This document shows, one piece after another, positions 16,713-27,125 of a stretch of 64,000 nucleotides of DNA; positions within the stretch are counted from its first letter, which is position 1; every line of letters starts with the position of its first letter. The notes under the pieces were generated by a model. The model saw only the letters and a list, made by a program, of their open reading frames with translations, did no database searches and was not told the DNA's origin. A program made the position numbers and the translations under genes. The DNA is taken from NCBI RefSeq assembly GCF_030345095.1, contig NZ_CP128360.1:3596001-3660000 (forward strand). The letters run 5' to 3'. The DNA is from Solwaraspora sp. WMMA2056 (lineage in GTDB: Bacteria > Actinomycetota > Actinomycetes > Mycobacteriales > Micromonosporaceae).

Positions 16713-17267
16713 ATGAAACCCCCTACCGACCGTGACCATGCCCGCCATCAGCATCGAGCCGGCGTACGGACCCGGCTGCGCCGGACCCTGCTCGGCCGGG
16801 TCGCACTGACCGCGACGATGGCTCTCGGCGGCGTGGCCGGCGCCGCCACCGCCGCACACGCGGCGGACACCGGCTGGGCGCACCCGATGCCCGGCGCTGA
16901 GACCACCTCCTGCTTCGGGCCGCGCTGGGGCACCCAGCACGCCGGCCTGGACCTCGCCGCCGACGAGGGCACCCCGGTGTACGCCGCCGGGGCCGGAACG
17001 GTCGTCGACAGCGGCTGGCTCTACTCCGGGTACGGGATCTCCGTGCTGATCGACCACGGCGACGGGCACCTGACGCACTACGCCCACCTGAGCGCGGCGT
17101 CAGTCTCCGCCGGTGACGTGGTGGCTGCCGGGCAACGCGTCGGCGACGAGGGTTCCACCGGTGACTCGACCGGTCCGCACCTGCACTTCGAGGTGCACGC
17201 CGGGCTGTGGAACCAGATCGACCCCGGCCCGTGGATGGCCGCCCGGGGCGTGGATCTCGGCTGCTGA
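16713..17267 (+). CDS. Secreted M23-family metallopeptidase
   Basis: 184 residues; ATG 16713 follows ACGGAGG by 5 nt (the GTG directly before it is less likely). A long Tat/Sec-type signal region with RTRLRR and a hydrophobic core ends at AAHAAD. The M23 (LytM/lysostaphin-type) fold shows zinc ligands in HAGLDLA (His and Asp) and HLHFEVH, with the paired GTPVYAAGAGTVV and GQRVGDEGSTGDSTGPH strands. It would cut peptide cross-links in peptidoglycan or related peptides. There is no wall-binding domain. The gene is monocistronic and is followed by a perfect hairpin. Confidence 0.9.
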   Translation: MKPPTDRDHARHQHRAGVRTRLRRTLLGRVALTATMALGGVAGAATAAHAADTGWAHPMPGAETTSCFGPRWGTQHAGLDLAADEGTPVYAAGAGTVVDSGWLYSGYGISVLIDHGDGHLTHYAHLSAASVSAGDVVAAGQRVGDEGSTGDSTGPHLHFEVHAGLWNQIDPGPWMAARGVDLGC

Positions 17268-17284
17268 CCCGGCCGGTTGCCGAC

Positions 17285-17326
17285 ACCGTCGGCTGCCGGG
17301 CGGACCGCCGCCCGGCAGCCGACGGT
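17285..17326. terminator. Bidirectional terminator, 19-bp perfect stem
   Basis: ACCGTCGGCTGCCGGGCGG (17285-17303) pairs perfectly with 17308-17326 across a 4-nt loop. It lies between the M23 gene and the convergent TPR gene, and its last base is in the TPR stop codon. Confidence 0.8.
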
Positions 17327-17787
17327 CACCCATCGCCCAGCAGCTGCGTCAGCCGGTCCAGACCGTCCCGAATCAGCTGCCCGTACCCGTCGTCACCGAG
17401 CGCACCGATCCCGGCCCGGGCCTGCCGCAGGTGCTCCCGGGCCCGGTCGGGATCACCGAGCTTGCGGTAGCACTCGCCGATGTTGAGGTGCAACGACGGA
17501 TACAGGGCGGCCACCGACAGCGGCACCCCTGCCCGGGCGACCCGGTCGTCGGTGAGCCGGTCGGCAGCGGTCAGGGCCCGTTGGTCCCAGCGCAGTTCCT
17601 GACCGACGTCGTCCTGCACGTCGGCCATCGCGTGCGCGAGGACGCAGACGTGCAACGGATCGCCCCGCTCGCCGCCGATCTCGGCCCAGATCCGCGTGAA
17701 CAGGTCGCGGGCGGCGGCCGGCTGGCCCTGCTGATGGTGCAACTGGACGCCCTCGTTGATTAGGGCGAGCATCTCGTCGGAGGTCAC
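17326..17787 (-). CDS. Tetratricopeptide-like hypothetical protein
   Basis: 153 residues, wholly helical by appearance, with two or three TPR-like repeats: ALINEGVQLHHQQGQPAAARDLFTRIW near the N-terminus and SLHLNIGECYRKLGDPDRAREHLRQA near the C-terminus. TPR proteins mediate protein-protein contacts; no partner is evident. The GTG start overlaps the stop of the YciI-like gene (GTGA), so it is co-translated as the last gene of the TetR-YciI-TPR operon. Confidence 0.75.
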   Translation of the reverse strand: MTSDEMLALINEGVQLHHQQGQPAAARDLFTRIWAEIGGERGDPLHVCVLAHAMADVQDDVGQELRWDQRALTAADRLTDDRVARAGVPLSVAALYPSLHLNIGECYRKLGDPDRAREHLRQARAGIGALGDDGYGQLIRDGLDRLTQLLGDG

Positions 17788-18077
17788 CGGGCCGGCACCA
17801 GAAAGTCCAGCCGTGGATCGGTCATGCCCGGTGCGATCTCCAGGATCTCGGCGTCCACGACCCGGTTGATGACGAACGGGTCCGCCGCCACCCGCTGCTG
17901 CAACTGCGGCAGCGTCACGTTGTGCGCCAGCACCGCGCCTCCGAGTCCAGGCTGGATCCCGCCGACCAGGAGGAACACCTGATCATCCAGGCCCTGCGTG
18001 ATCCACTGCTGGTGCTCGGACAGGTACTCGCCGGCGGCGGCCTTGTTCCCGGCGAACCGGAGCAACACGATGAACAT
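17784..18077 (-). CDS. YciI-family protein
   Basis: 97 residues, the standard length of the YCII fold (dimeric ferredoxin-like alpha-beta). It begins MFIVLLRFAGNK and contains the usual conserved H of EHQQWI and the DPF motif in AADPFVINRVVDAEILEI. Family members are proposed small-molecule enzymes, sometimes fused to sigma factors, but the reaction is unknown here. It is the middle gene of an operon between a TetR regulator and a TPR protein. Confidence 0.85.
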   Translation of the reverse strand: MFIVLLRFAGNKAAAGEYLSEHQQWITQGLDDQVFLLVGGIQPGLGGAVLAHNVTLPQLQQRVAADPFVINRVVDAEILEIAPGMTDPRLDFLVPAR

Positions 18078-18122
18078 CGGCTCTCTCTCGTGACGGCAGG
18101 GTAAGGGGACCTGCCGGTGCGG

Positions 18123-18698
18123 TCAGGTGGTTCGGCTGCCGCAGGTGGCCAGCCAGGCTTCCATCCGGGCGACCTCGCGATGGACGAAGTCCTCGTCGCC
18201 GAAGGCATTCGTCAGGGTGGCGACGCCCTGGCTGAAGGCCAGCACATGGAGCGCCATCGCGTCCGAGCCCTCCCCGTGGCCGAGCGCCGCGAACTGCGCG
18301 GTCAGCCAGTCACGGAACACCGTGAACAGGGCGGTCGCCTCCGGCCGTGACGGGTGTCGCAGTTTTGTCAGCTCCGCGGTCAGGGTGCCGACCGGGCAGC
18401 CGAAGTCGCGGATGTCCGCCCGGTTGGTCTGCACGATGCGGATGAAGCGCCGGATCCGCTCCATGGGCTCGGCCGCCTCGTCCTCCCACTGCCGCAGCAT
18501 CGCGCGGGTGGCGTCGATCCGGGACGCGATCACCGCCGCCAGGATCTCGTTCTTGGTCTTGAAGTGGTAGTAGAAGTTGCCTCGGGACAGTCCCACCACC
18601 TCGGCGATCGTCGTGAACGAGGTGTGTTCGAAACCCTGTTCGTAGAAGAGCCGGTCGGCCGCTGCGACGATCTGGGCGCGGGTCGCGCTCGCTGCCAT
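18123..18698 (-). CDS. TetR-family regulator (autoregulated, AcuR-like)
   Basis: 191 residues from ATG 18698 (ATG 18707 is an alternative). The HTH is clear (QIVAAADRLFYEQGFEHTSFTTIAEVVGLSRGNFYYHFKTKNEILAAVI). The C-terminal domain carries a single conserved Cys in RDFGCPVGTLTAEL, as in the TetR_C group that includes AcuR and many electrophile-responsive repressors. It heads an operon with the YciI and TPR genes. Two copies of TAGGAC-N4-GTCCYA sit between it and the divergent MerR gene, so it probably controls both directions. Confidence 0.88.
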   Translation of the reverse strand: MAASATRAQIVAAADRLFYEQGFEHTSFTTIAEVVGLSRGNFYYHFKTKNEILAAVIASRIDATRAMLRQWEDEAAEPMERIRRFIRIVQTNRADIRDFGCPVGTLTAELTKLRHPSRPEATALFTVFRDWLTAQFAALGHGEGSDAMALHVLAFSQGVATLTNAFGDEDFVHREVARMEAWLATCGSRTT

Positions 18699-18730
18699 CG
18701 ACCGCATCCTCCCTCAGCTGGCCGGATCGC

Positions 18731-18772
18731 TAGGACGGATGTCCTACGAGGCACTTTAGGACAACCGTCCCA
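18731..18772. promoter_or_regulatory. Twin TetR operators TAGGAC-N4-GTCCTA
   Basis: Site A (18731-18746) is a perfect palindrome, TAGGACGGATGTCCTA. Site B (18757-18772, TAGGACAACCGTCCCA) differs at one outer position. The centres are 26 bp apart. They lie between the divergent TetR and MerR genes. Confidence 0.7.
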
Positions 18773-18851
18773 GCGGGTGTCAAGTGGTCACCGCCGGAAG
18801 GCTGCGTCCGGTGCACGGTGCTGCTGGCGTCCGCCTGCCACCCTGGGCGTC

Positions 18852-19235
18852 ATGAACACATCGGCCGGCGACTCCCTGACCGTCGGCGCGGCCGCCGCGC
18901 GGGTCGGGCTCAGCCCGCACACCCTGCGGTGGTACGAGCAGGAAGGGCTGGTCGCCCCGGTCGGGCGGGACGCGGCGGGTCGCCGCCGCTACACCGAAAC
19001 CGACATCGGCTGGCTGATCCTGCTGACCCGGTTGCGGCGCACCGGGATGTCGGTGCGTGACATGCGCCGGTACACCGAACTCGCCCGGCAGGGTGACGAC
19101 ACGCTGCCGCAACGTATCTACCTGTTCGAGCGGCACCGGGCACTTGTCCTCGCCCGGATCGGGCAGTTGCACGAGGATCTGGCCGTCCTCGATCACAAGA
19201 TCGACGCTTACCGGAAACTCGTGGACGAGCGGTGA
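18852..19235 (+). CDS. MerR-family transcriptional regulator
   Basis: 127 residues starting MNTSAGDSLTVGAAAARVGLSPH. The MerR wHTH is complete (HTLRWYEQEGLVAPVGRDAAGRRRYTETDIGWLILLTRLRRTGMSVRDMRRY), followed by a dimerisation coiled coil (RIGQLHEDLAVLDHKIDAYRKLV). No Cys is present, so it is not a metal sensor of the usual type; organic or oxidative ligands are more likely. The family regulates by twisting promoters with long spacers. It is divergent from a TetR operon, and its stop lies in a perfect palindrome that acts as terminator. Confidence 0.88.
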   Translation: MNTSAGDSLTVGAAAARVGLSPHTLRWYEQEGLVAPVGRDAAGRRRYTETDIGWLILLTRLRRTGMSVRDMRRYTELARQGDDTLPQRIYLFERHRALVLARIGQLHEDLAVLDHKIDAYRKLVDER

Positions 19236-19272
19236 GGTGGGCGTGGCGGGTACCCGCCACGCCCACCTCACC
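19231..19272. terminator. Perfect 42-bp palindrome between convergent genes
   Basis: Each 21-nt half (starting GGTGAGGTGGGCGTGGCGGG) is the exact reverse complement of the other with no spacer, so the RNA hairpin would close with a minimal loop. It covers the MerR stop codon and ends 4 nt before the acidic-protein stop, as expected of a shared terminator. Confidence 0.8.
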
Positions 19273-19275
19273 ACG

Positions 19276-20322
19276 TCAGATGGCCAACAGGCGGTCGAGG
19301 AACTCTCGGTACTGGCGCAATGCCACCCGCATCGACTCGGTGTCCGGCGTCGCGCTGTGCCGGTGGGGGTCGAGCTCGTTCTGCTCGGCGAGGAGACGTT
19401 CGGCCAGCGTCCGGACGGTGTGTCCGACCAGCGCCTGGGCCTGAGCCAGGGCGACGTCCGGTTCGTCGACGAACCGGGCCTTGATCTCGTGCCACTCGTC
19501 GCGCAGGTCGTCGGCGGCGGCCTCGGTCCAGATCGTGATCGGCGGCAACGACACGTCGCCCGGCCGCCGCGCCGACGTCACTTCCGGCTGCGTGTCATCC
19601 ACTGCGGTCATCAAGTCAGCCGGCTCCTCGTCGTCATCGTCTTCGTCGTCGTCCTCGTCCTCGTCGTCCTCGGGCTCGTCGTCGTCCTCGAGCTCGAGCT
19701 CGACGTCTTCGTCGTCGAGTTCGTCGTCGTCGAAGGAGAGATCACCGGCGTCGCCGTGCGCCGTCACGGCCTCGGGGTCGTCGTCATCGACCGGGTCGTC
19801 GGCGTCGTGCGGGTCGTCGTCGGCAGAGCCCGCCGGCTCCGCCTGCGCCGTCGGCTCGGGCTGCGCAACCGTCGCGTCGTCGCCCGTCTGCTCAGCGGCG
19901 GAGTCGTCGTCGGCGGAGCCGTCAGGTTCGGCGGGTGAACCGGGATCCGCAGGCAGGGTCGTGTCGGCGACGTTCGCCGCTGGTGTCACGTCGGTCGGCT
20001 GCTGATCGGTGGACTCCGGCGCGTCGTCCGTCGGCCCCTGCGGCCCCTGGGCGGTGGTCGACGGCGAATCGTCGGACTCCGGGTCGTCGGCCGGGGCGCC
20101 ACCGAGCAACTGCGTGGCGATCGGGGGCAGCGGGCTCGGGTTCTGCCGGTCCGCCGACGGCGGCGCGATCACCGGCATCTCGGTCGTCGCTTCGTTGATC
20201 ACATGTCCGGCGGACATCGGTCGTGGTGCCGGGATCGGTCTGCCGTGCACGGGAACAGGGGCGGGGGCGGCGTCCCCCGACTCCACCGCCCCCGAAGGCT
20301 GAGGGGTGGCCATGGGCTGCAT
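19276..20322 (-). CDS. Acidic low-complexity protein with conserved helical C-terminus
   Basis: 348 residues; ATG 20322 follows GGAGGAATCTCG. Residues about 1-230 are low-complexity, rich in Pro, Asp, Glu, Ala and Thr, and reach an almost pure Asp/Glu run (about 205-240). The last about 90 residues look folded and helical: [75 protein letters not shown] recognise no named family, though the C-terminal part looks like a small helical domain that could bind another protein. The acidic region would be disordered and highly charged. Confidence 0.75.
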   Translation of the reverse strand: MQPMATPQPSGAVESGDAAPAPVPVHGRPIPAPRPMSAGHVINEATTEMPVIAPPSADRQNPSPLPPIATQLLGGAPADDPESDDSPSTTAQGPQGPTDDAPESTDQQPTDVTPAANVADTTLPADPGSPAEPDGSADDDSAAEQTGDDATVAQPEPTAQAEPAGSADDDPHDADDPVDDDDPEAVTAHGDAGDLSFDDDELDDEDVELELEDDDEPEDDEDEDDDEDDDDEEPADLMTAVDDTQPEVTSARRPGDVSLPPITIWTEAAADDLRDEWHEIKARFVDEPDVALAQAQALVGHTVRTLAERLLAEQNELDPHRHSATPDTESMRVALRQYREFLDRLLAI

Positions 20323-20689
20323 CGAGATTCCTCCGTCCGCGTCGGCGGGTGCCCGGTCGGCGGTGCAACCGGGTCGTCACCCGCACGGGCGTGTGGCTGG
20401 GGTGGTGCGCCGACTCGCCGCACCGGACGGGGCCGACGGACCCGGCCGGACGTACGTCGACCGCCCGGGCAGACCCCGGGTGCAGTGCTGTCGACAGGTG
20501 CCGGAACCGGTGCGGGGCATGGGATCGGCCCGTAGACCTCGACCGTGGCGGCGCTTCGTCAAGGTACTCCTCCGGCCGCGGCGGCACAGCCCCCGAACCG
20601 TCGGATCCGGTCATCCGGTGTCGGGCTTACGACACCTGGGACGGGACGCGGCACCACACCGGTCCGGCCGTACGGAACAATCGGGCACT
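20323..20689. other. Intergenic region upstream of hisI
   Basis: A 367-bp stretch between the divergent acidic-protein gene and hisI. Open frames run through it but none has a ribosome site or recognisable content; the long frame joined to hisI is probably untranslated. I see no attenuator, leader peptide or clear operator. It presumably holds the promoters for both genes. Confidence 0.5.
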
Positions 20690-21136
20690 GTGCCCGTACC
20701 CGATGAACCGCCAGCCGGACCCGCCACCACCGCGCAACGGCCCGACGACGGCGACCCGTCGCGGCCGTCCGCCCTGGATCCCGCCATCGCCGCCCGACTG
20801 CGCCGCACCGCCGACGGCCTGATCGCCGCCGTGGTGCAGCGGCACGGCACCGGTGAGGTGCTGATGATGGCCTGGATGGACGACGAGGCACTGCACCGCA
20901 CACTGACCACCGGCCGGGCCACCTACTGGTCGCGCAGCCGCCAGGAATACTGGGTCAAAGGTGCCACCTCCGGGCACCACCAGTACGTGCGGTCGGTGCG
21001 GATCGACTGCGACGGCGACGCCGTCCTGGTCGCGGTGGAGCAGGTCGGTGCCGCCTGCCACACCGGTGCCCCGAACTGCTTCTTCGACGAACTGCCGGTG
21101 ACCGGCACGATCACCCCCGCCGAGGAGGGCCGATGA
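20690..21136 (+). CDS. hisI: Phosphoribosyl-AMP cyclohydrolase
   Basis: 148 residues from GTG 20690. HisI opens the purine ring of PR-AMP in histidine synthesis. Signature features are present: [27 protein letters not shown], the Mg-binding DCDGDAVLV and the zinc Cys residues in CHTGAPNC. An N-terminal extension of about 30 residues is not conserved. The stop overlaps the trpE start (ATGA), the standard actinobacterial hisI-trpE junction. Confidence 0.93.
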   Translation: MPVPDEPPAGPATTAQRPDDGDPSRPSALDPAIAARLRRTADGLIAAVVQRHGTGEVLMMAWMDDEALHRTLTTGRATYWSRSRQEYWVKGATSGHHQYVRSVRIDCDGDAVLVAVEQVGAACHTGAPNCFFDELPVTGTITPAEEGR

Positions 21137-22686
21137 CGACCGGAACGGTCAGCCCGGACGCGCAGACCTTCACGACCCTGGCCCGGCAGCGTCGGGTGGT
21201 GCCGGTCACCCGCCGGCTGTTGGCCGACGGCGAGACCCCGGTCGGGGTGTACCGCAAACTCGCCGGCGGGCCCGGGACCTTCCTGCTGGAGTCCGCCGAG
21301 CAGGGCGCCGGCTCGGCCGGCACCGCCTGGTCGCGGTACTCGTTCGTCGGGGTGCGCAGCGCGGCGACGTTGACCGAGTCCGGCGGCACCGTCCGCTGGC
21401 TCGGCGATCCGCCGGACGGGCTGCCCGACGGCGGCGACCCGGTGGACGTCCTGCGGTCGACGGTCGCGGCGCTGACCGGCCCGCCGCCGGTGCCCGACGT
21501 CGCCGCCGGGCTGCCGCCGCTGACCGGCGGCCTGGTCGGCTACCTGAGCTACGACTTCGTCCGCCGGCTGGAGCGGCTGCCCGAGCTGACCGCCGACGAG
21601 CTGGGGCTGCCCGAGTTCGGACTGATGCTCGCCACCGACCTGGTGGTGCTCGACCACTACGACGGTACGGCGATCCTGGTCGCCAACGCGGTACTGCCGG
21701 AGGCGGCCGACGCCGCCACGGTCGCCGCCGCCTACCACCACGCGATCGGCCGGTTGGACGCGATGACCACCGCGCTGTCGCGGCCCAATCCGCCGATGGT
21801 GTCCGTGCTCGACACTCCGACCGGTGTCGGGGCGGTGCACAGCCGCACCTCGTCGGGGGAGTACCCGAAGGCGGTCGAGCAGGCCAAGGAGGCGATCCGG
21901 GCCGGCGAGTGCTTCCAGATCGTGCTGGCGCAGCGGTTCGAGCGGGACACCTCGGCCGACCCGGTGGACGTCTACCGGGTGCTGCGGGCCACCAACCCGA
22001 GCCCGTACATGTACCTGCTGCGGTTCGACGACTTCGACGTGGTCGGGTCGTCGCCGGAGGCGCATCTGAAGGTCACCGTCACCGAAGAGGGCACCCGGCG
22101 GGCGTTGCTGCACCCGATCGCCGGCACCCGGCGACGGGGGGCGACCCCGGAGGAGGATGCGGCGCTCGCCGCCGAACTGCTGGCCGACCCGAAGGAACGC
22201 GCCGAACACGTCATGCTGGTCGACCTGGGTCGTAACGACCTGGGCCGGGTCTGCCGTCCCGGCACCGTGGAGGTGCCGGAGTTCGCCACGGTCGAGCGGT
22301 ACAGCCACGTCATGCACATCGTGTCGACGGTGGTGGGCGAGCTGCGTACGGACCGCACCGCGTTCGACGCGTTGGCGGCGAGCTTCCCGGCGGGCACCTT
22401 GTCCGGTGCGCCGAAGGTACGGGCGATGGAGATCATCGAGGAGTTGGAACCCACCCGTCGGGGCCTGTACGGCGGCACCGTCGGCTACTTCGGCTTCGGC
22501 GGCGACCTCGACATGGCGATCGCGATCCGGACCGCCGTGATCCGGGGCGGTCGTGCCTACGTGCAGGCGGGCGCGGGGATCGTCGCCGATTCCGACCCGG
22601 TGGCCGAGGAACGGGAGACCCAGAGCAAGGCGGCGGCGGTGCTGGTCGCGATCGCCGCCGCCGAGACCCTGCGTCCGGCCCGGTGA
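21133..22686 (+). CDS. trpE: Anthranilate synthase component I
   Basis: 517 residues, full length. It converts chorismate and ammonia to anthranilate with a glutaminase subunit (TrpG) that is not in this window. N-terminal regulatory segment: LLESAEQG and the WSRYSFVG region; catalytic chorismate-binding domain: [33 protein letters not shown]-like [13 protein letters not shown] and [18 protein letters not shown]. It is coupled to hisI and to the following membrane protein by 4-bp overlaps. Feedback inhibition by tryptophan is typical of the family. Confidence 0.95.
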   Translation: MTTGTVSPDAQTFTTLARQRRVVPVTRRLLADGETPVGVYRKLAGGPGTFLLESAEQGAGSAGTAWSRYSFVGVRSAATLTESGGTVRWLGDPPDGLPDGGDPVDVLRSTVAALTGPPPVPDVAAGLPPLTGGLVGYLSYDFVRRLERLPELTADELGLPEFGLMLATDLVVLDHYDGTAILVANAVLPEAADAATVAAAYHHAIGRLDAMTTALSRPNPPMVSVLDTPTGVGAVHSRTSSGEYPKAVEQAKEAIRAGECFQIVLAQRFERDTSADPVDVYRVLRATNPSPYMYLLRFDDFDVVGSSPEAHLKVTVTEEGTRRALLHPIAGTRRRGATPEEDAALAAELLADPKERAEHVMLVDLGRNDLGRVCRPGTVEVPEFATVERYSHVMHIVSTVVGELRTDRTAFDALAASFPAGTLSGAPKVRAMEIIEELEPTRRGLYGGTVGYFGFGGDLDMAIAIRTAVIRGGRAYVQAGAGIVADSDPVAEERETQSKAAAVLVAIAAAETLRPAR

Positions 22687-23387
22687 CCGACGACGGGCCG
22701 GACGGCGTCGGACCTGCCGCTGGCGGATCGGGCCCGACGGCCGACGACGGGGCCGGCTCGCGGTCGCCCGGCGTCCGTCGGGAGCTGGCCGGTGCCGTCG
22801 GTGCCTGCCTGGTCGGTGCCGGCCTGACCTGGTACGCCGCCCGGCAGGCGTGGGCGGTCGAGGTGACCGTACGGCCGGAGCCGCTGCCCGCCGTGGAAGT
22901 GGTGCGCACCGGGGCCGACGTACTGCCGTGGTTGCCGGCGTTGGCCCTGGTCGGGCTGGCCGGTGCGGGGGCGGTGCTGGCCAGCCGGGGAGTGGTCAGG
23001 CGGCTGATCGGGGCGTTGCTCGCCGCCGTCGGCGTGGCGGTGCTGGCGGGCGCGGCGGCGGTGCTGGTCGGGGTGACCCCGGTGGCCCGGTCGGCGGCGG
23101 AGACGGCCTCGACCGCGCCGCACTGGCCGGTCCTGGCGATGGCGGGGGCGTTGCTGTCGGCCGCCGGCGGGCTGACGACGGTGCTGCGGTCGGGCGGCTG
23201 GCCGGCGATGGGGGCCCGGTACGAGCGGACGGCACCCGGGGCGACGGCGACCCGCCCGGCGGTCGACCGGCCGGAGGCGTCGGTGCCGAGGTCGACGCTC
23301 GACACCTGGGCCGCGCTCGACCGGGGTGAGGACCCGACCGTCGACGACGCCCCGCAGCGGCCGACCAGCGACGACGGGCCGCGTTGA
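22683..23387 (+). CDS. Trp-operon-associated membrane protein (TIGR02234)
   Basis: 234 residues with four membrane helices (about 40-60, 80-105, 110-140 and 155-180), matching the actinobacterial protein always found between trpE and trpC. Conserved parts include WYAARQAW after helix 1, VRRLIGALLAAVGVAVL and PHWPVLAMAGALLSAAGG. The C-terminal about 60 residues are polar and disordered. Function is unknown; a role in tryptophan or precursor handling is presumed only from position. GTG start overlapping the trpE stop. Confidence 0.88.
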   Translation: MTDDGPDGVGPAAGGSGPTADDGAGSRSPGVRRELAGAVGACLVGAGLTWYAARQAWAVEVTVRPEPLPAVEVVRTGADVLPWLPALALVGLAGAGAVLASRGVVRRLIGALLAAVGVAVLAGAAAVLVGVTPVARSAAETASTAPHWPVLAMAGALLSAAGGLTTVLRSGGWPAMGARYERTAPGATATRPAVDRPEASVPRSTLDTWAALDRGEDPTVDDAPQRPTSDDGPR

Positions 23388-23418
23388 CCGACCGCCGACG
23401 ACGCCGGGCAGCGGCCGG

Positions 23419-23697
23419 TCACGCCGCCGGGCTGGTCTCCCTGCGGTCGGTGGTGGCCGGCGTCTCGGCCGGCCGGCCGCTGGCCAGCGTCGCGACCAGC
23501 CGGCGGATCTCGTCACGCTGGTGGGCGCGGGCCCGGTCGGCGCAGATGGCCTCCCAGGCGTTGCCCTGCGCGGTACGCACCCTGTGGTCGCCCACCACGG
23601 CGCGCTCCACCGAGTGCGCGACCTCGGCGGCCAGGGCGACGACGGCGCGGGGGATGGCGATCAGGTCGACGGTCGTGTCTCGTGACGTGGTGCTCAT
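23419..23697 (-). CDS. Small hypothetical protein inside the trp cluster
   Basis: 92 residues, ATG preceded by a G-run ribosome site. It is mostly helical (VDLIAIPRAVVALAAEVAHSVERAV, AWEAICADRARAHQRDEIRRLVATLAS) with no membrane segment or known motif. It is transcribed against the trp genes and separates trpE and its membrane protein from trpC. I do not recognise the family. Confidence 0.65.
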   Translation of the reverse strand: MSTTSRDTTVDLIAIPRAVVALAAEVAHSVERAVVGDHRVRTAQGNAWEAICADRARAHQRDEIRRLVATLASGRPAETPATTDRRETSPAA

Positions 23698-24084
23698 GGT
23701 GCCCCCCAGGGTGGTTGCACGGCCGGCGGCTACCGCCGACCAGTCTGCCCGAACTCCATGCTGACCGGGGCCTGTTTCGCGACGGTGACCCGCAGGTCAA
23801 CTGTCGGCGGTGACGCCTGTGTCAACTATCGCCCCGGTGTACCGGTGACGTCCGTACCGCCGATGTTGATCTGTGCCACAGCGGGCCGTGACCGGCCGGC
23901 AGGCTAAGATCAATGTCGATGGAGTCGCGGAGATTCCGCAGGCATGGGCCGGTCGGGTCGGCGCGTGAGCACGGTGGGTGATGTCGTTGACACAAAAGGT
24001 TGGACATTATGCCCCAGTCCAATTCGTGAGGCGCGCCATACCCCCGGCTCTGGTTACCCTGCGCCGCCGCCTAGCATCGGGCGC
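23698..24084. promoter_or_regulatory. Upstream region of trpC
   Basis: No gene is seen. The stretch includes a TTGACA hexamer (23987-23992) without a well-spaced -10, an inverted repeat TTGGAC-N11-GTCCAA (24000-24022), and at 24072-24077 TAGCAT ending 7 nt before ATG 24085. I see no leader peptide with Trp codons or an attenuator hairpin. Confidence 0.5.
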
Positions 24085-24962
24085 ATGACACCCGGAGAGG
24101 GGAGTCCGTTGGTGACTGCTGACCAGGAAGACAGCGCCGGACCGGCGGCGCCGGCACTCAGCGTTCTCGATGAGATCCTTGCTGGCGTCCGGGCCGACCT
24201 GAAGCGTCGCGAGGAACTGGTGCCGCTGAGTCGGATCCGTGAGCTCGCCGCCGCCGCACCGCCGCCGATCGACGCGTGCGCGGCGCTGCGCAAGCCCGGG
24301 GTCGGGGTGATCGCCGAGGTCAAGCGGTCGTCGCCGTCGAAGGGTGCGCTGGCCGACATCCCGGATCCGGCGGACCTGGCGACCGAGTACGCCGCTGGCG
24401 GTGCCCGCTGCATCAGCGTGCTCACCGAGGGCCGGTGGTTCGGCGGCTCACTGGACGACCTGACCGCCGTGCGGGCCGCGGTCGACGTGCCGGTGCTGCG
24501 CAAGGACTTCATCGTCTCCAGCTACCAGGTGCACGAGGCCCGCGCGCACGGTGCCGACCTGGTCCTGCTGATGGTCGTCGCGTTGGAGCAGAACGTCCTG
24601 GTCGGGCTGCTGGAGCGGATCGAGTCGCTGGGCATGACCGCGCTGGTCGAGGTGCACACCGAGGAGGAGGCCGACCGGGCCCTGGAGGCCGGTGCCCAGG
24701 TGATCGGGGTCAACGCCCGGGACCTGCGCACCCTGGAGGTCGACCGGTCGGTCTTCGAACGGATCGCACCCGGGCTGCCCAACAGCGTCGTCAAGATCGC
24801 CGAGTCGGGGGTGCGGGGGCCGCACGACCTGATCCGGTACGCGTCGGCCGGTGCCGACGCCGTCCTGGTCGGCGAGGGCCTGGTCACCCAGAAGAGCCCC
24901 CGGGACGCGGTCGCGGAACTGGTCAACGCGGGCAACCACCCGGCGACCCCACGGCCGGTCCG

Positions 24963-24966
<4 letters not shown>
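24085..24966 (+). CDS. trpC: Indole-3-glycerol phosphate synthase
   Basis: 293 residues from ATG 24085, which fits a leaderless start (TAGCAT plus 7 nt). GTG 24112, with a GGAGAGGGGAG ribosome site, would give 284 residues and is equally possible; both carry a short non-conserved extension before [14 protein letters not shown]. The TIM barrel shows all catalytic motifs: [62 protein letters not shown] and AVLVGEGLV. It closes the pyrrole ring of the indole precursor. Its stop overlaps the trpB start. Confidence 0.94.
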
Positions 24967-26209
<1,243 letters not shown>

Positions 26210-26210
<1 letters not shown>

Positions 26211-27010
26211 TGAGCATCACGGTCGCGTTCGACAAGGCCCGCGCCGAGGGCCGGGCGGTCCTGGTCGGCTGCATGCCGGCCGGCTTCCCGACGGTCGACG
26301 ACAGCATCACGGCGATGCGGGCGATGGTCGACGCCGGAGTCGACGTCATCGAGGTCGAGCTGCCGTACTCCGATCCGGTGATGGACGGCCCGGTGATCCA
26401 GCGGGCCAGCGACATCGCCCTGGCCGGCGGGGTACGCATCACCGACGCGCTGCGGATCATCGAGGCGGTCGCCGCCACCGGTGCCCCGGTGGTCACGATG
26501 ACCTACTGGAACCCGATCGAGCGGTACGGGGTCGACACGTTCGCCCGGGACCTCGCCGCTGCCGGCGGGACCGGCCTGATCACCCCGGACCTGATCCCCG
26601 ACGAGGCCCACGAGTGGCTGGCGGCGTCGGACGCGTACGGCCTGGACCGGACCTTCCTGGTCTCGCCGTCGTCGACCGACGACCGGTTGGCGATGACGGT
26701 GCGCCACTGCCGTGGTTTCGTCTACGCCACCGCCCTGATGGGCGTCACCGGCGCCCGCGAGCAGTCCTCGGACGCGGCACCGACGCTGGTCCGCCGGCTG
26801 CGCGCGGTCACCGACCTGCCGGTCGGGGTCGGCCTCGGGGTCGGCAACGGTGCCCAGGCGGCCCAGGTCGGCTCCTTCGCCGACGGGGTGATCGTCGGCA
26901 GTGCGTTGATCCGCTGCCTGCTCGACGCCCCCGACCTGGCGGCCGGGCTGGCCGCGTTGCGTCAGCTCAGCGGCGAGCTCGCCGACGGGGTCCGGGCCGT
27001 CACCCGCTGA
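26210..27010 (+). CDS. trpA: Tryptophan synthase alpha chain
   Basis: 266 residues. TIM-barrel lyase that splits indole-3-glycerol phosphate and channels indole to TrpB. The catalytic Glu and Asp are in VIEVELPYSDPVMDGP; TYWNPIERYG, FVYATALMGVTG and GVGLGVGNGAQAAQ form the phosphate site. Its ATG shares its A with the trpB stop. A 20-bp tandem duplication covers the stop codon. Confidence 0.95.
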
Positions 27011-27032
27011 CCCGGGCCGTCACCCGCTGACC
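26993..27032 (+). repeat. 20-bp tandem duplication at the end of trpA
   Basis: CGGGCCGTCACCCGCTGACC occurs twice in a row; the first copy encodes the last residues of TrpA and its stop, the second repeats them after the stop. It looks like a recent slippage or duplication event with no effect on the protein. Confidence 0.8.
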
Positions 27033-27111
27033 CCCGGGTCGGCGGTGCCCGGGGTGAGACACGCGGGTTTTCCCACCCCGACCGGGGTGCCGGGTGGACA
27101 GGTCGCGACGG

Positions 27112-27125
27112 TAGCGTGTGCATCC
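27112..27125 (+). promoter_or_regulatory. -10 element for a leaderless lgt transcript
   Basis: TAGCGT (27112-27117) then 8 nt then GTG. The same hexamer precedes the response-regulator gene. No ribosome-binding sequence is seen. Confidence 0.45.

Noticed and set aside
19620-19745. TCGTCG/TCCTCG repeats as a microsatellite regulatory element
   Set aside because: They encode the Asp/Glu run of the acidic protein and stay in frame.
20306-20689. Upstream extension of hisI by 128 codons
   Set aside because: The added part has no conservation to HisI and no ribosome site; GTG 20690 gives the usual length.
23987-24010. TTGACA as the trpC -35 box
   Set aside because: No -10 at 16-18 bp; CATTAT is only 12 bp away. 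A -10 at 24072 matches the start codon better.
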